Assembly (NCBI GenBank): GCA_008363385.1 | Contig: RHKY01000001.1 | Span: 1-64,000 of the forward strand | Direction of reading: 5' to 3' | Origin: Acidobacteriota bacterium | Lineage (GTDB): Bacteria; Acidobacteriota; Thermoanaerobaculia; UBA5066 | Length of the DNA: 64,000 nucleotides | Part shown: positions 48,762-59,949 of the stretch, piece after piece | Layout of the letters: each line of letters opens with the position of its first letter | Position numbering within the stretch: position 1 is the first letter of the stretch | Translations under genes and position numbers: made by a program | The notes under the pieces: model-generated | Database searches by the model: none | What the model was told of the DNA's origin: nothing | What the model saw: only the letters and a program-made list of their open reading frames with translations

Positions 48762-48780
48762 GGCCGTTCCCTCTTCCGCC

Positions 48781-48786
48781 AGTCTA
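48781..48786 (-). promoter_or_regulatory. candidate -10 box for the GMC gene
   Basis: TAGACT on the minus strand, 19 bases before the GMC ATG, in the 53-bp gap to the quinone oxidoreductase gene. No -35 match. Confidence 0.3.
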
Positions 48787-48814
48787 CCGTCCGGGCGGGG
48801 AGTCCGGGCAGGCC

Positions 48815-49786
48815 TCAGGGCAGGAGGACGGAGGACCCGGTCGTCCTCCGCCCCTCCAGGTCGGCGTGGGCCCCCGCCGCCTCCCGGAGCGGGTAGGTCC
48901 GCGAGACCTCGGCCGGGACGACCCCGGCGCGGATCGCCGCGAAGAGGTCCGCGGCCGTCGACAGGAGGTCGGCCCGGGTGGCGGTGTAGGCCACGAGCGT
49001 CGGCCGGGTGAGGAAGAGCGACCCCTTCCGGGCCAGGACGAGGGGCGAGAAGGGGGGGACCGGCCCCGAGGCGTTCCCGAAGGAGACCATCAACCCGAGC
49101 GGCGCGAGCGAGTCGAGCGACTCCTCCCAGGTCTCCTTCCCGACCGAGTCGTAGACGACCCGGACGCCCTTGCCGCCGGTGAGCTCGCGGACCCGCGCGG
49201 AGATCCGCTCGCGCGACGTGACGATCACGTGGTCGCACCCGCTCCCGCGCGCGAGCGCCGCCTTCTCGTCGGTCGAGACGGTCCCGATGACGGTCGCCCC
49301 GAGGGCCTTGGCCCACGGGCAGGCGATCCGCCCGACGCCCCCGGCCGCGGCGTGGATCAGCACGGTGTCGCCCTGCTCGACCCGGTGCGTCCGCCGGAGG
49401 AGGTACTGGGCCGTCATCCCCTTGAGGAGGACCGCGGCCGCCGCTCGGTCGTCGAGACCGTCGGGGAGGGGGACCAGCCGGTCGGCGGCGACGAGGCGAG
49501 CCTGCGCGTAGGCGCCCACCGGCCCGGCGTAGGCGACCCGCTGGCCGGGGGCGAGGTCCGCCACCCCTTCTCCGACCGCTTCGACGACGCCGGCCGCCTC
49601 GGAGCCGGGGATCGCCGGGAGCGGGAGAGGGTAGAGCCCGGAGCGGTGGTACGTGTCGATGAAGTTGAGCCCGACGGCGGTCTGGCGGACGAGCGCCTCG
49701 CCCGGCCCCGGGGCGCCGACCTCGACCTCCTCCCACCGGAGGACCTCGGGGCCGCCCGTCTCGTGGATGCGGATCGCGTGGACCAT
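48815..49786 (-). CDS. NADPH:quinone oxidoreductase (zinc-independent MDR family)
   Basis: Medium-chain dehydrogenase/reductase of 323 residues of the quinone oxidoreductase (QorA) type. N-terminal GroES-like part: AIRIHETGGPEVLRWEEVEVG, VGLNFIDTYHRSGLYPLPLPAIPGSEAAGVVEAVG. Rossmann part: LIHAAAGGVGRIACPWAKALGATVIGTVS, with A-A-x-G-G-V-G as the NADPH-binding motif. Zinc-binding cysteines are absent, as expected. GGGAGGG before the ATG at 49786 fixes the start. It likely reduces quinones by one or two electrons in the cytoplasm. Confidence 0.95.
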   Translation of the reverse strand: MVHAIRIHETGGPEVLRWEEVEVGAPGPGEALVRQTAVGLNFIDTYHRSGLYPLPLPAIPGSEAAGVVEAVGEGVADLAPGQRVAYAGPVGAYAQARLVAADRLVPLPDGLDDRAAAAVLLKGMTAQYLLRRTHRVEQGDTVLIHAAAGGVGRIACPWAKALGATVIGTVSTDEKAALARGSGCDHVIVTSRERISARVRELTGGKGVRVVYDSVGKETWEESLDSLAPLGLMVSFGNASGPVPPFSPLVLARKGSLFLTRPTLVAYTATRADLLSTAADLFAAIRAGVVPAEVSRTYPLREAAGAHADLEGRRTTGSSVLLP

Positions 49787-49967
49787 TCGACCCTCCCGCC
49801 AGAGGCTACCGCGCCGGGAGGCGCCGGGACGTCCGCCCGGCCCGGACCGCCGTAATATCCACGGACCCGCGCGGCCCAGGAGCGCTCCGCTCCGCCGGAA
49901 CCGTCGCGGCACCACGACGATCGCCCGCGGGCCGAGGGCCCGCGCCGCGACCACAAGGAGGATTCGG

Positions 49968-50393
49968 ATGCGTCGTCTCACCCTCTTCGCCCTCGTCCTC
50001 GCCCTGGTCCTCGCCGGCGCCTCGGCGGCCTACGCGCAGGCCAAGGACCAGACCAAGTGCCCGGTCTCCGGCGAGCCGATCGACAAGAAGACCAGCCCGA
50101 GCGTGGAGATGCAGGGCCAGAAGGTCTACTTCTGCTGCAACAAGTGCGTCAAGGAGTTCAAGGCGAACCCCGAGAAGGTCTTCGAGAAGATGGCCGCCGA
50201 CGGGGTCGTCGGCGAGAACGTCCAGAAGACCGACCCGATCTGCGGGATGAAGGTCGACCCGGCCAAGAACAAGGTCCTCGACTGGAAGGGCCGCCGCCTC
50301 TACTTCTGCTCGGACGGCTGCAAGGCCAAGTTCGAGAAGGACCCCGCGACGTACCTCAAGAAGCTGGACGAGAAGCCCGCGGCGAAGTCCTGA
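49968..50393 (+). CDS. exported protein with two YHS domains
   Basis: Small secreted protein of 141 residues. A clear signal peptide (LTLFALVLALVLAGASAAYAQA) is followed by two YHS-type metal-binding domains: CPVSGEPI with VYFCCNKCVKEFKANPEKV (about 30-75) and CGMKVDPAKN with LYFCSDGCKAKFEKDP (about 88-135). YHS domains occur in copper ATPases and other metal-handling proteins, so a periplasmic Cu/heavy-metal role is likely but unproven. AAGGAGG sits seven bases before the ATG, an ideal ribosome-binding site. A strong hairpin follows the stop. Confidence 0.92.
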   Translation: MRRLTLFALVLALVLAGASAAYAQAKDQTKCPVSGEPIDKKTSPSVEMQGQKVYFCCNKCVKEFKANPEKVFEKMAADGVVGENVQKTDPICGMKVDPAKNKVLDWKGRRLYFCSDGCKAKFEKDPATYLKKLDEKPAAKS

Positions 50394-50416
50394 CGGGGCG
50401 TCTTCCGCGAACCCGG

Positions 50417-50446
50417 CGGCCGGAGGGCGGGGACGCCCTCCGGCCG
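50417..50446 (+). terminator. strong hairpin after the YHS gene
   Basis: Perfect 13-bp stem (CGGCCGGAGGGCG, 50417-50429; CGCCCTCCGGCCG, 50434-50446) with a GGGA loop, 24 bases after the stop, followed by TT only. A likely terminator separating the YHS gene from the cytochrome gene. Confidence 0.6.
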
Positions 50447-50464
50447 TTGCCGCCCGGGCGCCCC

Positions 50465-50470
50465 TAGAAT
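50465..50470 (+). promoter_or_regulatory. candidate -10 box for the small cytochrome gene
   Basis: TAGAAT, 18 bases upstream of the ATG at 50489 and just after the hairpin that ends the YHS transcript. Confidence 0.35.
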
Positions 50471-50488
50471 GAGGGCCGGAGGGTAGCG

Positions 50489-50833
50489 ATGAAACCGACC
50501 CGGCTCCTCGCCCCCGCGCTCCTCCTCGCCGCGCTCCCCGGCCTCGCCACCCTCGACAACCAGCGGGCCTTCAAGGAGTACGCCGGCAAGCTCGCGCCCG
50601 AGTCGGCCGTCCTCCTGGGGAAGTGCACGACCTGCCACGTCAAGCCGCTGCCGAAGAAGGACGACGCCGCGCACAACCCGTACGGAAAGGCGCTGGCGGC
50701 CACGATCTCGGCGAAGCCGGGGTCGACCCCCGACTTCAAGGCCGTCGAGCCCCTCGACAGCGACGAGGACGGCGCGACGAACCTGGAGGAGATCCGCAAG
50801 GGGACGAACCCCGGCGACCCGCGCTCGAAGTAG
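50489..50833 (+). CDS. small periplasmic c-type cytochrome with calcium-loop-like tail
   Basis: Exported monoheme protein of 114 residues. The signal peptide (LLAPALLLAALPGLATL) is followed by the heme c motif C-T-T-C-H in LLGKCTTCHVKP (about 46-50). The tail DSDEDGATNLEEIRKGTNPGD resembles a thrombospondin-3 or EF-hand-like calcium loop. The distal heme ligand cannot be identified with certainty. GGAGGG is six bases before the ATG. It is convergent with the bd-like oxidase genes and may be the electron carrier that serves them; this is inference from proximity. Confidence 0.88.
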   Translation: MKPTRLLAPALLLAALPGLATLDNQRAFKEYAGKLAPESAVLLGKCTTCHVKPLPKKDDAAHNPYGKALAATISAKPGSTPDFKAVEPLDSDEDGATNLEEIRKGTNPGDPRSK

Positions 50834-50856
50834 CGCGCTCCCGCCGCGGGGGCTCC

Positions 50857-51963
50857 CTACGCCCTCTCCTCCCCGGGCCCCGGCCGGTCCTTCACCGCCT
50901 TGACGACGATCCAGACGGTGAGGCCCAGGCAGAGGGCGAAGCAGGCGAGGAAGACGGCGAGCCCCCCCCACTGCGGCGCCACGTCCGCCCGCTCCCCGGC
51001 GCGGGCCGCCGCGAGGTAGAGGTCGCGCACCTGGTGGCGGGTGACGACCATGACGAGCGTCGCGCCGAGGAGGAGCTCCAGCGCGTGCCGGACCCGCTTC
51101 CGCTGCGAGAGCGGGTCCGTCACCCCCGCCAGGACGACGAGGAGGCCGAGGCCCGCGGCGATGCCGACCGTCAGGGGGACCAGGGTGGACGCGCCCCCCT
51201 TCATGAAGGACCTCAGCACCGGCGTCGGCAGGACGCCCAGGAGCCAGAAGCCGTCCAGGAGCTGGACCACCGTCGCGACCAGGGTGGCCCGGATCCCGAA
51301 GCGGGCGTCGGCCAGGACGGCGTCGCGCTCGCCTTCGCCCGGGTCCCTCCGGACCGACTTCCACGCCAGGAGCAGGGCCGCCATCGACACTCCCGCCAGG
51401 ACGAAGTGGAGGAACCGCGGGACGAACGTCCGGTCGGAGAGGGCCGTCCAGGGGCTCGCCGAGACGCCGGGCCAGCGCTCCGGCTGGACGGTGAGGAGGT
51501 GGACGGTCACCTGGGTGGCGGCCACGCAGAGGAAGAGGACCGCCGAGGCGAGGAGCGGGGCGAGCGCCCCCTTGCCGGCGCGGAAGCGGTACTTGGCGAC
51601 GTAGGTCAGGTAGTAGCCGGCGATCAGGAGGACGAGCATCCCGAGCCAGCCCCACGCGACGAGGACGGTGGCCGCGTAGAAGAAGCGGCCGTAGAGGACC
51701 TGGAGGAAGAGGAGGGGGGCCACCCCGAACGTGATGGCGAGAGACACCGCCCAGCCGTTGACCTCGGTGAAGAAGGAGGCGATCCGCTCGCGCCGCCCCG
51801 CGGGGCCGAAGAGGAGCGCCAGCGTCCCGAGCGCCGAGCCGCCCAGGACGAGGTTCACGAAGACCATGTGGACGAGGAACGTGGCGATCCAGAGGACGTG
51901 GAAGAGACCGGGGGGGCCCGGGATCGGGAGCGGGTCGGGCGCGGGAAGGGGGACGGGGCTCAT
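50857..51963 (-). CDS. membrane partner subunit of the bd-like heme protein
   Basis: Integral membrane protein of 368 residues with about nine hydrophobic helices (LFHVLWIATFLVHMVFVNLVLGGSALGTLALLF; AVSLAITFGVAPLLFLQVLYGRFFYAATVLVAW; FVPRFLHFVLAGVSMAALLLAW; GGLAVFLACFALCLGLTVWIVV). Histidines H22, H32, H187 and others within helices could bind heme. It is not recognisably CydB, but it starts within the stop of the CydA-like gene (ATGA), so the two are made together and probably form one complex. Confidence 0.82.
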   Translation of the reverse strand: MSPVPLPAPDPLPIPGPPGLFHVLWIATFLVHMVFVNLVLGGSALGTLALLFGPAGRRERIASFFTEVNGWAVSLAITFGVAPLLFLQVLYGRFFYAATVLVAWGWLGMLVLLIAGYYLTYVAKYRFRAGKGALAPLLASAVLFLCVAATQVTVHLLTVQPERWPGVSASPWTALSDRTFVPRFLHFVLAGVSMAALLLAWKSVRRDPGEGERDAVLADARFGIRATLVATVVQLLDGFWLLGVLPTPVLRSFMKGGASTLVPLTVGIAAGLGLLVVLAGVTDPLSQRKRVRHALELLLGATLVMVVTRHQVRDLYLAAARAGERADVAPQWGGLAVFLACFALCLGLTVWIVVKAVKDRPGPGEERA

Positions 51964-53303
51964 CGCGCGGCCTCCGCCGCCGCCTGCGGCTTCAGGGAGT
52001 CGAGGTAGGTCGCCAGGGCCTCGATCTCGGCGTCGGTCCCGACGAACGGCGGCATGAAGGGGTAGTCGGGCTTCGGGTCCGGCGGGCGCTTCTTCCACTT
52101 CGGCCCGTCGTCGCGGAGCGCCGACAGGAAGAGGACGAGCGTGTCGCGGTCGAAGGCCTCGGCGATCCGCCGGATCGAGAGGTACCCGTCGAGCGTGTGG
52201 CACGACGAGCACTGGGCCCGGAAGACCGCGCGCCCCGTCGAGGCGGGGACCGCCTGCCCCGGCTCCGTCGCCGCCCAGCGGGCCTTGGCGAGGACCCCGC
52301 GCCGGTTCAGGTCGTCGACCTCCGAGACGAGGACCCCGTTGGAGAACATCTGGTCGCGGAGGACGAAGGGCTTCCTCGCCCCCTCCCGGAGCCGCTCGTA
52401 GCTCCCCAGGACGGCGAACCCCGCGAGGAGGGCCACGACGGCGCTCAGCGGGTTGACGAGGCGCGGGAAGACGAGCGCGGCGAGGAGGAGCGCGGCCGAG
52501 AGGAGGAGCGAGAGGAAGAAGAGGGAGCGCGTCGAGCCGAGCGACGCGATCAGCGGCTTGGCGCCGAGGAAGAGCCGGCGGGCCTCCTCGGGAAGCGAGC
52601 GCTCCCAGAGGAGGAGGCCGGCCGCGCCGATCGCGGCGCCGGCCATCTGGAACCCCGCCAGCAACCGGACGGCCCGGCCGCGGGCCTGCCGGTCCTTCTC
52701 GCGGAGGGCCGCCAGCGTCAGCCACGCTCCGGCCAGGAGGAGGCAGAGCCCGGACCTCAGGACGAGGCCGGGGAGGTACGACGGGTTGAAGAACGCGTCG
52801 GCCAGCGAGCGCGTCTCGGGGTACCGGCCCGGCGTCAGCATGAAGCCGAGGATCCCCTGGATGAGGACGAGCGACATCCAGGCCGCGAAGGCGTAGAGGC
52901 CGATGATGACGAGGTGGGTGCGCGGGCTCACCCTGTCCCACGTCGCCTCGTAGAGGAGGGCCGTGACGATCTCCAGGAGGAAGAAGGCCCACTCGGCCGC
53001 CCAGACCCAGACGAACGTCCGGATCAACGTCCCGGTCGCGGCGGGGTGGACGAGCCCGATCGTGAACCAGATCCCGACCCCCGTGAGGGCGCCGAGGACC
53101 GTCGAGACGAGGATCAGCATCCGCGAGGACCGCCGGGCCAGCGCGCGCAGCGCGGGGTCCTTCCGGCCGACGGCGCGGGCCTCGACGACGGCGATCAGGA
53201 GGCCCCCGCCGACGGCAAAGTGCGAGATGACGACGTGCAGGATCGCGACGATGCCGATGAGGACGCCGCCGCCGAGCGAGAGGTCCCAGATCGGGTAGTC
53301 CAT
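51960..53303 (-). CDS. cytochrome bd-superfamily-like subunit I with C-terminal heme c domain
   Basis: Membrane protein of 447 residues. Residues 1-305 contain about eight helices with CydA-like layout: H23 and H28 in ILHVVISHFAVGGG, acidic E104 and E111 in WVWAAEWAFFLLEIVTALLYE, and MSLVLIQGILGFM. The quinol-binding Q-loop motif GRQPW of true bd oxidases is absent. Residues about 350-440 form a class I cytochrome c domain with C-S-S-C-H at 365-369 and M417 (YPFMPPF) as likely distal ligand. It therefore probably takes electrons from a cytochrome or delivers them to one, like the OR-C type members of the bd superfamily. The next gene overlaps by four bases. Confidence 0.88.
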   Translation of the reverse strand: MDYPIWDLSLGGGVLIGIVAILHVVISHFAVGGGLLIAVVEARAVGRKDPALRALARRSSRMLILVSTVLGALTGVGIWFTIGLVHPAATGTLIRTFVWVWAAEWAFFLLEIVTALLYEATWDRVSPRTHLVIIGLYAFAAWMSLVLIQGILGFMLTPGRYPETRSLADAFFNPSYLPGLVLRSGLCLLLAGAWLTLAALREKDRQARGRAVRLLAGFQMAGAAIGAAGLLLWERSLPEEARRLFLGAKPLIASLGSTRSLFFLSLLLSAALLLAALVFPRLVNPLSAVVALLAGFAVLGSYERLREGARKPFVLRDQMFSNGVLVSEVDDLNRRGVLAKARWAATEPGQAVPASTGRAVFRAQCSSCHTLDGYLSIRRIAEAFDRDTLVLFLSALRDDGPKWKKRPPDPKPDYPFMPPFVGTDAEIEALATYLDSLKPQAAAEAAR

Positions 53304-53456
53304 CGTCCCTCCGGCGGGCCGGGCGCCCGCGGGGCCATTGTCGCCCAGTCCCGGCCGCGGCTCGCGGCTCCGCGCAAGGCCTCATAGAATGCCCCGGGGC
53401 CGGCGTCGCGAACCGGAGCGGAGGCGGAGGGCGGCAGCGGCCCTCCGGAGTGCGCG

Positions 53457-56944
<3,488 letters not shown>

Positions 56945-56954
<10 letters not shown>

Positions 56955-58060
56955 ATGATGAGCCCGGGGTCGAACTGGTCCCCGGTGTCGGGCCCGTGCC
57001 ACTCGTGGTGGTTGAAGTCGTAGTACATGCCGAAGCTGGTGTACGGGACCCGGAAGTAGTCGAGGAAGAAGAGGAGCGGCCCCCCCCACCAGCTGCGGTC
57101 CTTCACGCCGAGGGCCCGGGCGACCTCGCCGAGGTTCAGGCCGATCTCCAGGCCCAGGTTCCGCTGCCGGTAGTCGACGTCCGAGTAGCGGTAGCCCTTG
57201 GTGTTGTACGACACGGTCGCCAGGAGGAAGCGGGCCAGGCCCGGCTTCTTCACGCCGACGCGCGGGAGGAAGCCCGCGAGCTTCAGGTCGAGGGTGAAGA
57301 TCTCCCGCGAGTAGTCGGTGCCGTAGCCGCCGTACCGGCAGCAGGGGGGCGGGATCTCGGCGTTGACGATCCCGAAGCGGACGCCGACCGTGTCGCGCCA
57401 CCCGAGCGCGTCGACGGCGGCGCCGGCCGTCGAGCCGACCGCGTTGGCCACGAGGTCCTCCCAGGCGAACCCGTACTTCGAGAAGCCGTCGCCGACCTCG
57501 ACGAGGACCCCCATCGCGTTGGCCATCCCGAGCGCGAGGAGGCGGGACTGCCGGGGCGTCTTCCCGAGGGCCCCGTAGCCGCGCTGGAGGAGGTCCTGCG
57601 CCATCCACGCGAAGACGACGTGCGAGGCCTTGTCGGCGCCCCCGGCGTACGTGTCGCGGCCGAACCACCCCTCCGGGTTCCAGGTGAAGGTCGAGCTGCT
57701 GTCGTTCCTCCACCAGGCGACGTAGGAGAGGACGGGCGTCACCGCGAGGAGGCCCGCGCTCATGAGCGTCGTCTTCCGGTCGAAGAGCTTCGGCGGGGCG
57801 GGCGCCGGAGCGGCGCCGTCCGGCGCCGGCGTCCCGTCCGGAGGCGTCCCCTCCGGGAGCGGGAGGAGGAGCGGCCCCGCGTCGAGGCGGGCGTCGCCGA
57901 GGCCCAGGGCGCGCTCGCCGCCCTGGCGAGGGGCCGCCGGCAGGCCGCCTGCGAGGCCGAAGCCGGGTGCGGGGGCGGCGGTCGAAGGGGAGCCCAGCGC
58001 GGCCAGGCAGACGAGGGTCGCCGCCGTCAGGCGGGGGAGCTTGGACGGCGGGCGCACCAC
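56945..58060 (-). CDS. exported DUF2279-like protein
   Basis: Exported protein of about 371 residues. A signal peptide (LTAATLVCLAALGSPSTAAPAP) and a Pro/Gly-rich linker precede a DUF2279-type region at about 110-240: WFGRDTYAGGADKASHVVFAWMAQDLLQRG, GVLVEVGDGFSKYGFAWEDLVANAVGSTAGA. The C-terminal part has paired aromatic beta strands (FGMYYDFNHHEWHG) suggestive of an outer-membrane or periplasmic barrel. Function unknown. The start may be GTG 58060 or GTG 58057; a TAGAAT box is six bases upstream, so the message is probably leaderless. Its 3' end overlaps that of the diguanylate cyclase by ten bases. Confidence 0.84.
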
Positions 58061-58066
58061 CGGCGG

Positions 58067-58072
58067 ATTCTA
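58067..58072 (-). promoter_or_regulatory. candidate -10 box for the DUF2279 gene
   Basis: TAGAAT on the minus strand, six bases before the GTG at 58060; no -35 match. Placement implies a leaderless message. Confidence 0.4.
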
Positions 58073-58113
58073 GGGGCTCGTCCGGTCCGCGCCGGCGGGC
58101 CGCGGGCCGGCCG

Positions 58114-59916
58114 TCACGTCTGGGCGGCGTACGCCCAGCGGCCCTTGCCGCCCGCCTTGGCGGCGTACATGGCGCGGTCGGCGCGGGCCGTGAGGTCCTC
58201 CACCGTCGTCCCGTCGTCCGGGGCGACGGCGATCCCGACGCTGGCGCCGACCCAGACCTCGACGCCCGCCACGGCGAACGGCCCCGACAGGCTCTCGACG
58301 ACCTGGCGCGCCACGAGCTCGGCGTCGCGGTGGGCGGCCAGGCCGTCGACGACGACGGCGAACTCGTCCCCCCCCAGGCGCGAGACGTCGTCGGCGCGCC
58401 GGACGGCTTCCCTCAGGCGCCGGGCGGCCGCGGCGAGGACCTGGTCGCCGACCGCGTGCCCGAAGCGGTCGTTGACCTCCTTGAAGCCGTCCAGGTCGAC
58501 GTAGAGGAGGGCGGCCCTCCGCCGCTCGCGGCCGCAGCGGGCGAGCGCCGCCTCGAGCCGCTCCACGAACGCCCGCCGGTTCGGCAGGCCCGTCAGCGGG
58601 TCGTGGAAGGCCTGGTCGAGGAGCTCGCGATTCGTCCCGCGGAGCTCCTCCTCGGCGCGCTGGCGCTCGGTGACGTCCGAGACGAACCCCTCCAGGGCGA
58701 CGAGCGCGCCGTCCTGGCCGAAGACGCCGCAGCCGCGCTCCCAGACCCACCGCTCGCGCCCGGACCGGGTCCGGATCCGGTAGACGAGCTCGAAGGCCCG
58801 ACGCGCGTCGACGGCGGCCTGCACGTCCCGCCAGACCGACTCGCGGTCCTCCTCGCGGATGAGCGACCCGTAGGCGACGGTCCGGCTCCCGGTGAGGTCC
58901 GAGGGCTCCCACCCCGTCACCGCGCGGCAGCCGTCGCTGACGAACTCCACGGTCCACTCGCGGTCGTTGGCGCAGCGGTAGGCCATCCCCGGGAGGTTGT
59001 CCATCAGCGTCCGCGCGCGGCGCTCGCTCTCCCGCAGCGCCGTGGTCCGCCGCCTCACCTCGCGCCCGAGGAGCGCCCAGTGGACCAGGAGCGCCGCCGC
59101 CCCGAGGCCGAGGAGGCCCGGCCAGAGGGCCTTGCGGACCCAGGCCGGCAGCCTCCGCGGGGGGATCATCCACTTGCGGAGGAGCTCCGACCGCTCGGCC
59201 TCTGTGATCCGCGCGAAGCCGGCGTCGACCTGCGCGCGAAGGGCGGCGTCCCCCTTCCGGAAGATCGCCCGCCAGCGTGCCGAGTGGAGGGGGGGCTCGA
59301 GCGGCCTGTAGCGTCCCAGGACCCCTCTCCTCGAGAGCTGCCAGGCGGCGGTCGCGTCGTCGGCGGCGAACATCTGGACGTGGCCGACGCCGACCGCGGA
59401 GAAGAGGTCGTCGGTCGCGGCGAAGGAGCGGAGGCTGGCTCCCGGGAGGCGCGCGGGGAGGACGTCCATGGCGGCGTCGTCGCGCAGGATCCCGATGGCC
59501 GGCCGGGAGAGCTCGGCGAGCTTCCGGGGCCCCCGGGGGTCGGCGAGGGCGAAGACGTGGACGTCCGTCTGCAGGAGCGGCGCCGAGAGGTCCCAGTCCT
59601 CGGCCAGGGCGGCCGTCTCGACGGCGGCGGCCACCACGTCCGCCTCGCGCCGGGCCAGGCGCTCCAGGGCCGCAGGAGCGGCGCAGGGCTCGAGGAGGAT
59701 CGGGACGCCGGTCTTGCGGGACCAGAGGCTCCAGAGGTCGACGACGATCCCGCGCAGCCGCCCCGACTCGTCCAGGAACGCGAAGGGAGCGTGGTCCTTC
59801 GGCTGGGCGAGGACCATCGGCGCTCCCGGCCGGTCCGGCTCGTGGGCCCGCGCGGGGGCGGCGCGGAGGAGCAGGACCGACGCCAGGACGAGCCCCCGGA
59901 GGTCCCGGGCTCTCAC
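58114..59916 (-). CDS. sensor diguanylate cyclase with periplasmic SBP_bac_3 domain, PAS and GGDEF
   Basis: Transmembrane signalling enzyme of 600 residues. A signal peptide leads into a solute-binding domain of family 3 (about 35-245: APFAFLDESGRLRGIVVDLWSLW, READVVAAAVETAALAEDWDLSAPL, ADDATAAWQLSRRG). One transmembrane helix lies at about 265-288, followed by a PAS domain with PAC (about 305-425: DNLPGMAYRCANDREWTVEFVSDGCRAVTGW). The GGDEF domain follows, with G-G-D-E-F at 515-519 and an R-R-A-D inhibitory site five residues before it, so feedback control is expected. The GTG start at 59916 has a TAGGAT box eight bases upstream. It lies just after the orphan solute-binding lipoprotein gene. 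Confidence 0.94.
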   Translation of the reverse strand: MRARDLRGLVLASVLLLRAAPARAHEPDRPGAPMVLAQPKDHAPFAFLDESGRLRGIVVDLWSLWSRKTGVPILLEPCAAPAALERLARREADVVAAAVETAALAEDWDLSAPLLQTDVHVFALADPRGPRKLAELSRPAIGILRDDAAMDVLPARLPGASLRSFAATDDLFSAVGVGHVQMFAADDATAAWQLSRRGVLGRYRPLEPPLHSARWRAIFRKGDAALRAQVDAGFARITEAERSELLRKWMIPPRRLPAWVRKALWPGLLGLGAAALLVHWALLGREVRRRTTALRESERRARTLMDNLPGMAYRCANDREWTVEFVSDGCRAVTGWEPSDLTGSRTVAYGSLIREEDRESVWRDVQAAVDARRAFELVYRIRTRSGRERWVWERGCGVFGQDGALVALEGFVSDVTERQRAEEELRGTNRELLDQAFHDPLTGLPNRRAFVERLEAALARCGRERRRAALLYVDLDGFKEVNDRFGHAVGDQVLAAAARRLREAVRRADDVSRLGGDEFAVVVDGLAAHRDAELVARQVVESLSGPFAVAGVEVWVGASVGIAVAPDDGTTVEDLTARADRAMYAAKAGGKGRWAYAAQT

Positions 59917-59924
59917 CCGCGTCC

Positions 59925-59930
59925 ATCCTA
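59925..59930 (-). promoter_or_regulatory. candidate -10 box for the PAS-GGDEF gene
   Basis: TAGGAT on the minus strand, eight bases before the GTG start and inside the gap after the solute-binding protein gene. No -35 match. Confidence 0.3.
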
Positions 59931-59949
59931 CCGCCGCGGGGCCGCCCGG

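Noticed and set aside
51960-53303. Classical cytochrome bd quinol oxidase subunit CydA
   Set aside because: The GRQPW quinol motif is missing and a heme c domain is fused at the C-terminus.
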